Part shown: one piece after another, positions 1 to 7,021 of the stretch | Numbering within the stretch: the first letter of the stretch is position 1 | Layout of the letters: the number at the start of each line of letters is the position of its first letter | Assembly (NCBI GenBank): GCA_964388495.1 | Contig: CAYMAT010000025.1 | Coordinates: forward strand, 1 to 18,722 | Reading direction: 5' to 3' | Length of the DNA: 18,722 bases | Source: CAYMAT01 sp964388495 | GTDB taxonomy: Bacteria; Patescibacteriota; Gracilibacteria; Peribacterales; Peribacteraceae | Notes under the pieces: generated by a model | What the model was told of the DNA's origin: nothing | Seen by the model: only the letters and a program-made list of their open reading frames with translations | Databases searched by the model: none | Position numbers and translations under genes: made by a program

Positions 1-402
1 CGATGAATAGCATTGCATAGAATTATAATGATCTTCGCAGTTCACACCGGCACCAGCAGAATCAACTTGAGGAATAAGATTTGTAATACATAAAACACCG
101 TACTCACTTGGCATCAATAATTCACAAACATTTGGATCATTTTTCAGCAAAGCAAATTCTCTTATGCAATTTTCCTGCAGCATTCCAGTAGACGGATAAG
201 ACGGGAAAATTGTAGTTATCTTTAAACAATTTCTGACGTTTTGGTCATTTTTTGCCAACTTTGCTGCATACTGATCTGATGCATACATTGAGACAACATA
301 TTTTTTTGTTAATAAGAAATATGCCCCAAGGCAGAGCAAAAATACTAACAACACAAATAGCATTACTGCATACCCGGTGTTTTTGTGGAGCTTAAGGGGC
401 AT
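1..402 (-). CDS. Membrane-anchored Cys-repeat protein, 3' end cut by window edge
   Basis: An open frame runs from an ATG at 402 off the left edge, so at least 134 residues are present and the C-terminus is missing. Residues about 11-32 form one hydrophobic helix that could be a signal anchor. The rest should be extracytoplasmic, with cysteines at 59, 79, 93, 105, 122 and 131. C79, C93 and C105 have the spacing C-x13-C-x11-C, which is identical to that in the gene immediately upstream (428-1078). The two also share a P..CE.L.P..YG..C block and a later QCY, so they are tandem paralogues. The gap between them is 25 nt and no Shine-Dalgarno sequence is visible, which suggests one transcript. The cysteines probably form disulfides outside the cell; this is inference. 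The coding sequence is AT-rich. I know no named family for it and function is unknown. Confidence 0.8.
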   Translation of the reverse strand, partial: MPLKLHKNTGYAVMLFVLLVFLLCLGAYFLLTKKYVVSMYASDQYAAKLAKNDQNVRNCLKITTIFPSYPSTGMLQENCIREFALLKNDPNVCELLMPSEYGVLCITNLIPQVDSAGAGVNCEDHYNSMQCYSS

Positions 403-427
403 TCTTAGAAAGAATGGATTATCAAAA

Positions 428-1078
428 TTATTCTGCATACTTCACTTCCAGCTGACATGCCACTTTCTCGTTTTCCGTGGAAATCTGATCGCATACGCTA
501 ATGTCCTTTTTCTTCACAGCTAATTCATATTCGCACAAATTGAACATGTCTTGTTTATCTTTAAGAGCGGAGCAATCGTTGTGATCTTCGAGGAAATGTA
601 ATTTCGCAATCAAACAACAATCTTTACCTTTCTCGCTCAGATTTTTTGCCTCACATCCATCCAAAGGTTCTTCTTTTACTTCTTCATCACGCCAACTGAA
701 GGTTTTGTTAGACATAAAATAACATTGGCGAGAACCTAATGTGTCAGCAATGCACTGTAGCCCATAACTGCCTGGTAATAATGATTCACATTCTGCAGGG
801 TTTTTTCGATTGTCTGCCACAGCAGCGATACATTGATCTCGCAGATCTTCAATTACGGGATATTGAATTATTTCGAATGGATTCATTTCCATTTTTTTGC
901 ATTCTCCGATTGGAAGTTTTTTAACTGTGATTAATTTTGCAATTCTTCCTGCAAATTTGGGACCAGATCCTATGTAATGACCTTCTATAAAAAAGAAGAT
1001 TGATTTAGAAAGTGGATATCCTACTATCAATAAAATAAATATCAGAATGCTGATAGATAACTGTTTAAGGAAGGTCAT
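428..1078 (-). CDS. Membrane-anchored Cys-repeat protein (paralogue of the 1-402 gene)
   Basis: A 216-residue protein with one N-terminal hydrophobic helix (about 5-31) followed by a charged, probably external domain with 12 cysteines. They fall in a regular pattern: C83-x13-C97-x11-C109, then C155-x13-C169-x12-C182-x13-C196-x11-C208. This suggests a repeat of about 26 residues in which two short helices each contribute a cysteine, plausibly pinned by disulfides. Comparable helical Cys repeats occur in exported proteins of uncultured bacteria and archaea, but I cannot name a family. The gene starts 6 nt after the stop of the large lipase-like gene (1085) and is followed 25 nt later by its paralogue, so the three probably form one operon. 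No ribosome site is visible; re-initiation after the upstream stop is likely. Base composition is AT-rich, like the end of the upstream gene. Confidence 0.85.
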   Translation of the reverse strand: MTFLKQLSISILIFILLIVGYPLSKSIFFFIEGHYIGSGPKFAGRIAKLITVKKLPIGECKKMEMNPFEIIQYPVIEDLRDQCIAAVADNRKNPAECESLLPGSYGLQCIADTLGSRQCYFMSNKTFSWRDEEVKEEPLDGCEAKNLSEKGKDCCLIAKLHFLEDHNDCSALKDKQDMFNLCEYELAVKKKDISVCDQISTENEKVACQLEVKYAE

Positions 1079-1084
1079 AGAGCA

Positions 1085-4000
1085 TTAGGCATTTATAAGA
1101 TTAAATCCAGTAATCCAGGCTTGTTTCCAAAGCTTGTTATCATCAGTAAGTTCGTTGGCAATGCTTACAGCAATAGAGCCATTGTATAAGGAATTTTTGC
1201 TATTCAAATTCACTTTTTTCGTCGTGATATAAGTGGGATTCAACATTGTCATATCCAGATCTTTTGGAGGCGTTCCTTTACTCCAAGATTGCATCATATG
1301 TGCAAAAGCAGTGACAGGATAATTGTGTGCATTTGCTGGATTAAGTTCGCCAGAAACACGAATTTCATATGCGAAGTCAGCAGTTAATGCACGTTTGTCT
1401 GAACCAAATTCGATCAGATCCAATGCAGCTGCTCCCAGGGCAAGATTCAGGGACACTAATGAGCTTGATGGCAGTGTATATTCTGCTGCTTTATTTACGA
1501 GAGGCACATCCAAAGACGATTTAACAGCAACAGAGGCCGAAGTGTATTTTGAGAAATCGATTTCATCTGCTGGAACTAATTTTGCCCCGTTTAAAATTTT
1601 CACATTAGAAGCAGGGTCAAGCGCAACAATCGACTGCACATCTTGTTTTGTTAAATTATGAATTGTTTCCGATGCAAAATATGCAACGTATGTTCCATGG
1701 CTGTGACCGATGAAAAAAGTGTAAGCAGGATTGAATCCTTGCGATATCAGCATATTGCCCACCCAGTTACCGACAACTGGTGTCCATGTGGCATCTTGCA
1801 ATGCTCCCAAGCCAAAATAATTGTCATCAGCACCCTGATGCCAATCAATGGTAATCACTTGTTGGTTATTTTTTTGAGCATATTCATAAGTATCTTTTGC
1901 CAAAAGAAGCATGGATTGATCAGCTTTTTCATCCACAAATCCGTCATTATCATCGTCATAAGCACGCCCATCGTTGCCTGTTCTGCCATGGATAATAAAC
2001 CACGTCGGTTTGGCGGGATTAATTTTTTGCGTATCTACTAAATTTTTTCTAGAGCCCTGATCAGTAAATTCGGCATTATTCATGCTAACCTGAGTGGTCT
2101 TACCAGCAAACGGCAATTCTACAGTTCCAATAATTTCCGCACCATTTCCTTTTATTGTATTCACTTTTAAATTGTAATTTTTGGCACCAGCAAATTGCTG
2201 GTTACCGAATAAAGAAAGCGAATATTTGCCAGGTGAAAGTGTTTGCGTGAATTTTCCTGTCCCCATGGGAACTCGCCCCCCAGCCGGTATAAATTTGGAA
2301 CCAACATCTGCTATTGGATTTCCCTTTGCATCTTTGAGAACCATTATCACATCCAAAGAAGCATCGACTGTAATGACCTGCCATGTTTTTACTTCAAATG
2401 TGATTTTCTTGAGGTCTCCTTTGTCTAATTGCCCTGTCCATTCACCTGTATACCCTTCCGGCAATGCTGCCATGGGTGCTCCGTTGATCATTGCGCCCGA
2501 ATACCACGAATTGAAATCTTTGCTCAGCTCAGCCACCTGCCCATCCAAGTTTGATGGAGCGGCTGCATTCATCACCGGCCCCGGCACATAGTTCGGCGTG
2601 GGGGCGCTCTGCGTAGATGCAGCCACCAACTGCGGCTGGCCGCTGTACCACGCCTGGAGGATGGGGTTTTGCTGAAGTGCCGTGGTGAACTTGGTCTGGA
2701 CATTCTGCAGCCGACGGGCAACGGTTGCTGCGGAATCCGTGGCAGAGCCCGGTTGTCCGATAATGTTCGCAACGGAAGCGTTGTAGTCATTAATGGAATT
2801 CCCGAATTGCGAGACAATCACCTGATTGACGCTGCTGACACTTTTGCCCGTGAGCGCGGAAATTTCTGTGACATTCACGGGCCGAACCACGGACATTGCA
2901 AAGCGGGCCAATTGATATGTACCCCCATCCGCATCACCGCTATGGGCAACGGCGATCACCTTGCTGTTGTGCTGGTACGCCGCATCGGAGATGGTGCGTG
3001 TGTCTGGGGCCTTGGCATTCATTTGGCCTGCCTGCTGGGCAAGGTACGCCGTCTCCTGCTGTTTTTGCCCCATCATCGCGTTATAAATCTGAAGCATGTG
3101 CGTTTTAATGGAGGTGGCGATATCCGCACCTGACGGAAAAAGTGGGTAATTTTTCTGGAGGCGTGACATGTCGAATGTCACTGCCTTTCCTGCATTGGTA
3201 TCGATTAGATAATTGAAGTATTCCACCATCGACTGTTTGAGCTCTTCAAATGCCTTTTCCAGCTCCCGGCCAGCGGCATCATTCTCCACATTGGAAACAT
3301 AGCTTTGAATACGCTCGCCATTCACAAAGAACTGCGGATAGCGTGACTGCATGAGTATCTTTCGTGCAGCATCCAGGTCTGGTTTGGCCATGCCGCTACT
3401 ACCCCACACATAGTCCGGCAGCGTGCTGGTGATTGCGCTGTAATTGAAAGAAATAGGCTGCAGATCCGGTGCAAACGCCTGGGCCAGTACTTTGCTCTCC
3501 TCCTGCAGTGCAGATACCTGATCGGTGGCGATAGGCGCAGCAAGAGCGCGAGCTTGCGTGCTAGACGCAGGGGGAGCACTGAAACTAGGGAAGCTATCCA
3601 GGACATAGTTCAGCGACTGTGCGCCCGCGGACCATTCGATCCAGAATGATTGCCCGTTTACTTTTTGGCCGTCCACCAATAATTCAACCAGATATTTCCG
3701 GGATCCCGTGACAGATACGCTCCCGCCCATTGTCCCACTGAAAACGACGGGGATAGTGAAGAGATCATTATCCGATTGCAGCATGCCACCCTGACGCGCC
3801 ACCTCGCGGATACCCCATTTGTCCGCGTCCCAGGATACAACGGCTTCCACCTGCTTTCCTTGCGCCGCATATGCCTGAAGCACCAACTTGTTTTTATTGA
3901 TACCGATGACCTGAAGTTGCGGCGCTTCGGGCAGTTCGGTCGCAGAACTGCGCATCGCATTCTGCGCATTAGTCACAGCGTTCTGTGCGTAATTTTTCTC

Positions 4001-5401
4001 GTAGACGCGTTGATTGAGACCGCTTTGTGCGTACCGCATGAAGTTCTGCCAATCGTTATCATGCGGTGTCCTCTTATTGAGTTCATTGATCCAGGCCTGC
4101 GCGCTTGCAATATTCTGGTCCGCGTCATTCAAGATGGACTGATAGAAGGGCAATGCCAGTGCGCCGGTGATCTGTGTGCCAGTATTGAGTGCGGCAATAG
4201 TACTTCTCATCTTCAAAACTGCAGGATCGTTTTCTTTTTGCTCTTCCATTTTTATGTTCTCCATCACTTCAACCACCGCATCCACCAGTGCTTTCACCTG
4301 CGCCGTCTCACGCACCATGGCGGAAGCCACCGCATCCAGCTCCTCCTGCGTCAGTATTTGCTCTGCATGGATCTTGCCCATTTCCGTGTCATCAAACACC
4401 AGCTCCGCCGTCTTACCGTCAATCTGCTGCTGGATGCCGGGGAGTGCGTTGGCTTTTGCGTCCCGCAGAGTCTGTGTCGTTGATTGCTCCGCCAGCAGCG
4501 TCTGCTGCTCATTGGGGATGGCGATGATCCTGCCCTGCAGACGCGTGTTGTCGTTGGTCAATGCGGTGACGCGGTTCTGATCCGCGGTGATGCGGGTCTG
4601 GATGCCCGAGAGCTGGGTGCGGTTGGTGGCCAGGGTGGACTGGGACGCTTTGGTGGCGTTCACCGCTGTCTGATACTGCGTGAGGTACAGCTTCTGCGTG
4701 GCGGTGGGGCGTGCGGGCGGGGAGGCGGGGTCCACCTTGAGGGTGGTTAGGGCCTGGCGCAGGCGCGTCTCTGTGGCCACGTTGGTGCTCACCTGTTTTT
4801 CCAGGGTGGCGATGGTTTTCTGCACTGTATCCTTGCTCTTTGTCAGCGAGACGATTTCCTTGTTGAGTGCCGCGATCTCCGTGGTGTTTTTCTGGATGCT
4901 CCCCGGGGCGTCGGCCAACTCTTTGCTGAGGGCGCTCACACTCTGTCCAATCTGCGTCAGACGGGTATTGAGGGACGCGATGTCGTTCTGGGCGGATGTC
5001 AGACTTTGGTTGAGCGATGCCAGATCTGCGGTGTCCTTTGTTTTCTCCTGCATGAGGCCCGTAAGAGGAGCATCGAGAGAAACAAGGGTGTCGTGGAGAA
5101 CATTCGTGCGCTGCTCCAAAAATTTCACGTCGTTCTGTTCCGGGACAATGGCTTTGGCGAGGGTATCCAAATTCTGGAGCGCGGCATTGCCGGACAGCGA
5201 CTGCAACGCCGTAGTATTTGCATCGGTCCATTGAGCCGCCTCTATGCCTGTCAGTTCCGTGCGGATGAGTGCGCCGATATCTGAATGAACAGGGTCGGCA
5301 ATGGTTGCGGGAACGGTGCGGTCTTCCAGGGTTTCAACGGTAAGCGACGAATGCTTTGCGGTCTCTTTTCCAAATCCTCGGTTGGAACGGAAAGAATGCA
5401 T
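1085..5401 (-). CDS. Large exported coiled-coil/PPC-like/lipase-like surface protein
   Basis: A protein of 1438 residues from ATG 5401. The frame stays open to a TTG at 5485, but that extension looks non-coding. Close to the N-terminus is LTVETLEDRTVPA, a segment I know from planctomycete extracellular proteins. Residues about 60-430 are heptad-rich coiled coil. A beta domain lies near 495-590 and a PPC-like beta sandwich near 980-1085. A lipase-like alpha/beta hydrolase domain follows (about 1120-1400): an HG oxyanion-type turn, nucleophile elbow GHSHG (Ser1234), LDPAS (Asp1262) and His1359 or His1368. This order and the LDPA motif resemble the pancreatic-lipase family. A calcium-loop-like DDDNDGFVDE (from Asp1149) sits just after the HG. 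Composition changes from about 60-70% GC (5' part) to about 38% (3' part) near 2500. Esterase activity and surface location are inferred. Confidence 0.85.
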   Translation of the reverse strand: MHSFRSNRGFGKETAKHSSLTVETLEDRTVPATIADPVHSDIGALIRTELTGIEAAQWTDANTTALQSLSGNAALQNLDTLAKAIVPEQNDVKFLEQRTNVLHDTLVSLDAPLTGLMQEKTKDTADLASLNQSLTSAQNDIASLNTRLTQIGQSVSALSKELADAPGSIQKNTTEIAALNKEIVSLTKSKDTVQKTIATLEKQVSTNVATETRLRQALTTLKVDPASPPARPTATQKLYLTQYQTAVNATKASQSTLATNRTQLSGIQTRITADQNRVTALTNDNTRLQGRIIAIPNEQQTLLAEQSTTQTLRDAKANALPGIQQQIDGKTAELVFDDTEMGKIHAEQILTQEELDAVASAMVRETAQVKALVDAVVEVMENIKMEEQKENDPAVLKMRSTIAALNTGTQITGALALPFYQSILNDADQNIASAQAWINELNKRTPHDNDWQNFMRYAQSGLNQRVYEKNYAQNAVTNAQNAMRSSATELPEAPQLQVIGINKNKLVLQAYAAQGKQVEAVVSWDADKWGIREVARQGGMLQSDNDLFTIPVVFSGTMGGSVSVTGSRKYLVELLVDGQKVNGQSFWIEWSAGAQSLNYVLDSFPSFSAPPASSTQARALAAPIATDQVSALQEESKVLAQAFAPDLQPISFNYSAITSTLPDYVWGSSGMAKPDLDAARKILMQSRYPQFFVNGERIQSYVSNVENDAAGRELEKAFEELKQSMVEYFNYLIDTNAGKAVTFDMSRLQKNYPLFPSGADIATSIKTHMLQIYNAMMGQKQQETAYLAQQAGQMNAKAPDTRTISDAAYQHNSKVIAVAHSGDADGGTYQLARFAMSVVRPVNVTEISALTGKSVSSVNQVIVSQFGNSINDYNASVANIIGQPGSATDSAATVARRLQNVQTKFTTALQQNPILQAWYSGQPQLVAASTQSAPTPNYVPGPVMNAAAPSNLDGQVAELSKDFNSWYSGAMINGAPMAALPEGYTGEWTGQLDKGDLKKITFEVKTWQVITVDASLDVIMVLKDAKGNPIADVGSKFIPAGGRVPMGTGKFTQTLSPGKYSLSLFGNQQFAGAKNYNLKVNTIKGNGAEIIGTVELPFAGKTTQVSMNNAEFTDQGSRKNLVDTQKINPAKPTWFIIHGRTGNDGRAYDDDNDGFVDEKADQSMLLLAKDTYEYAQKNNQQVITIDWHQGADDNYFGLGALQDATWTPVVGNWVGNMLISQGFNPAYTFFIGHSHGTYVAYFASETIHNLTKQDVQSIVALDPASNVKILNGAKLVPADEIDFSKYTSASVAVKSSLDVPLVNKAAEYTLPSSSLVSLNLALGAAALDLIEFGSDKRALTADFAYEIRVSGELNPANAHNYPVTAFAHMMQSWSKGTPPKDLDMTMLNPTYITTKKVNLNSKNSLYNGSIAVSIANELTDDNKLWKQAWITGFNLINA

Positions 5402-5550
5402 GAAAGGAAAAAGGGGGAAAGACAGAACCAGTCCACTCCTCTTTGGACATTCAAGGGAGACCCACCCATGACATAAAAAAGGCAATCCAGACTTTTGGGC
5501 TTATACTAGGGCTCCGTAGGTTCTTACCGGGCAGGGAACAACAGGGAGAT

Positions 5551-6498
5551 TTAGAGTCTTTTGCGATATTTCAACCAATCGGCAACCTCCTCCGGTTTCA
5601 CAAACAGGATGTACATGGCGATCATGGGCAGGAACCACCAGATGCTGAGAAGGATGGAAATACCGATGTGGAACAGGGCGCCCGTGATGAACGCGAACCA
5701 CCGCGTTTTTTTATTCCAGAGCATGAACGGCATGCTCACCTCCCAGAACTTGATGGCATGCACGACGGCGTCATACACGGCGATGGGAATGTTGAGCCGA
5801 GCAATAGAGAAGGCGGGCGGCGTGGCCCAGCGGCCCATGAACCCCCAGATGAACACTTCACCGCCCTGCCATGCATCCAGCACGATCTTCTGCGCACCCA
5901 CACCAAAGTACGTGGCCGTCACCTGCACCGCGAGTAGACGGACGGGGAGGATGCAGATGGGCTCCCACGCAGTCCACGACCCTTTTTTGATTTTCATATC
6001 GAGCGAGTAGGTCTTCCCCGCCCCGCTGCAGGCAAAGACGACGAGCGAGAACATGAACAACCGGTCGAAAGATGTGCCGAAGTGAAACAGCGTGAGGATC
6101 CAGTAATACCCGTAGAGCAGCACGATCAGTGTGTTCACAACACGAGTTCTGTATCCGATCGTGAAAGAGAAAAGGGAAAAGAGAAAAAATCCGTAAATGA
6201 TGTATGCGACGATAACGGGCGGCGGGGTGAAGACCAGGCCAAAAAGAGATGTGGACGGAACGAGCGGCAGCAGAATCCCCTGATCCGAATACCGCATGGG
6301 CACCTGGAACATCTGGAGCCCCCAGTAGATGAGGAGGAACAACCCAAAGCCGATGCGCAGGAGCGCAAGACTGTGCGGGGGGCAGTCCCGGAACCAGAAG
6401 CGGTTCCAGGACTTTCGGACGCGCGCGACGCTCGTGTCATCCTGAGCTTGTCGAAGGACGTCGCGCGCATATGCCCATGGAGATCGTATTTCTTTCAT
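5551..6498 (-). CDS. HTTM-domain (vitamin K-dependent gamma-carboxylase-like) membrane protein
   Basis: A 315-residue multi-pass protein. After a short N-terminal stretch comes W.RFWF....P.SLALLRIGFGLFLL, typical of bacterial HTTM proteins, followed by several hydrophobic helices and a polar C-terminal tail. HTTM is the transmembrane domain of vitamin K-dependent gamma-carboxylase; many bacterial members are short and of unknown substrate, and this one lacks the large extracytoplasmic carboxylase part. I chose ATG 6498 because it overlaps the stop of the upstream gene as ATGA, which points to translational coupling. The frame continues to 6576, but that start would overlap the upstream gene by about 80 nt. 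Residues about 14-21 are encoded by a dispersed-type palindromic repeat (6421-6468), so the N-terminus may be a recent in-frame insertion. Confidence 0.85.
   Translation of the reverse strand: MKEIRSPWAYARDVLRQAQDDTSVARVRKSWNRFWFRDCPPHSLALLRIGFGLFLLIYWGLQMFQVPMRYSDQGILLPLVPSTSLFGLVFTPPPVIVAYIIYGFFLFSLFSFTIGYRTRVVNTLIVLLYGYYWILTLFHFGTSFDRLFMFSLVVFACSGAGKTYSLDMKIKKGSWTAWEPICILPVRLLAVQVTATYFGVGAQKIVLDAWQGGEVFIWGFMGRWATPPAFSIARLNIPIAVYDAVVHAIKFWEVSMPFMLWNKKTRWFAFITGALFHIGISILLSIWWFLPMIAMYILFVKPEEVADWLKYRKRL
6421..6468. repeat. Palindromic dispersed-type repeat inside the HTTM gene
   Basis: A perfect 10-bp inverted repeat, GCGCGCGACG (6421-6430) and CGTCGCGCGC (6459-6468), flanks a 28-nt centre containing CCTGAGCTTGTCGAAGGA. 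That core is a sequence I recognise as a high-copy dispersed repeat in many uncultured-bacterium and other genomes; in translation it gives LRQAQDD or FDKLRMT. Here it lies in frame within codons about 11-26 of the HTTM gene. Only one copy is seen in this window. Confidence 0.7.
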
Positions 6499-6974
6499 TC
6501 GGCTTGGGTCACGAACTGGCGCGTGGTGAACGTGGAAAGATGCAGTGCCTGGTAGCCCGCGGGGGAACGCGGCCATTCCTCGTACCAGATGCGCACCGCG
6601 TTATACGGCTTTCCGCGCGCACGCTCGTGCTGGAGGAGAATCTGCGCGAACTCCGTGAATTTCTCCGTATGCACAATGGTTCCCTCCGCCTGGTAGGTGC
6701 GGATGAATTTGCGCACGTTGCGCTCGCCCTGCTGCTGCGGGAAATAGTGGTCGATATCGATCGTTTCCCATGTACCCGATGGCAAACGCCCCTCGTACGC
6801 AAAATCCGCATTCCACGGCGTGTCCCCCTGGTACGGCGCCATCATCCCGTAACTCCAGCGCAGGATGCTCATGGGGAGCAGCTGGATTTTGGTCATGGTC
6901 AGGACAAACGCGCACGCGGTCCATGCCAGGTACACCAGAACGACGGCCTGCAGCAGGACGGGACGAAATTTCAC
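6495..6974 (-). CDS. Single-pass membrane protein, partner of the HTTM protein
   Basis: A 159-residue protein with an N-terminal hydrophobic helix (about 6-27) and a soluble remainder, probably outside the membrane, rich in aromatic residues (PQQQGERN, WYEEWPRS). The start is a GTG at 6974. It lies 6 nt after a TAGACT hexamer (6981-6986), which fits a leaderless transcript; no Shine-Dalgarno sequence is present. Its TGA stop overlaps the ATG of the HTTM gene (ATGA), so the two products are probably made together and may form a complex. Small anchored proteins next to bacterial HTTM genes are familiar to me, but I cannot assign this one to a named domain. Function is unknown. Confidence 0.8.
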   Translation of the reverse strand: MKFRPVLLQAVVLVYLAWTACAFVLTMTKIQLLPMSILRWSYGMMAPYQGDTPWNADFAYEGRLPSGTWETIDIDHYFPQQQGERNVRKFIRTYQAEGTIVHTEKFTEFAQILLQHERARGKPYNAVRIWYEEWPRSPAGYQALHLSTFTTRQFVTQAE

Positions 6975-6980
6975 GGCACT

Positions 6981-6986
6981 AGTCTA
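6981..6986 (-). promoter_or_regulatory. Probable leaderless -10 box (TAGACT) for the HTTM pair
   Basis: On the minus strand TAGACT is followed by 6 nt and then the GTG start at 6974. No Shine-Dalgarno sequence lies between. It sits back to back with the ligA box in a 47-bp divergent spacer. No clear -35 box is visible. Confidence 0.55.
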
Positions 6987-7008
6987 CGCCCAGATGCGGC
7001 GCTTCCGG

Positions 7009-7014
7009 TAGAAT
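7009..7014 (+). promoter_or_regulatory. Probable leaderless -10 box (TAGAAT) for ligA
   Basis: TAGAAT ends exactly 7 nt before the ligA ATG at 7022. Transcription would then start at or next to the start codon. No Shine-Dalgarno sequence and no good -35 box are visible. Confidence 0.6.
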
Positions 7015-7021
7015 ACGGATT

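Noticed and set aside
3776..4483. 235-codon plus-strand frame, and similar frames at 2669-3133 and 4680-5234
   Set aside because: Shadows of the coiled-coil coding sequence; Cys/His/Arg-rich without motifs.
5402..5485. TTG start at 5485 for the large surface protein
   Set aside because: The added 28 residues (Cys, Trp and Pro rich) do not look like a signal region, and ATG 5401 puts the LEDRTVPA segment at its usual distance from the start. A weak TAGTAT (5503-5508) might be its promoter but has no -35 partner.
6499..6576. Longer HTTM start at 6576
   Set aside because: It would overlap the partner gene by about 80 nt, while ATG 6498 gives a clean ATGA overlap.
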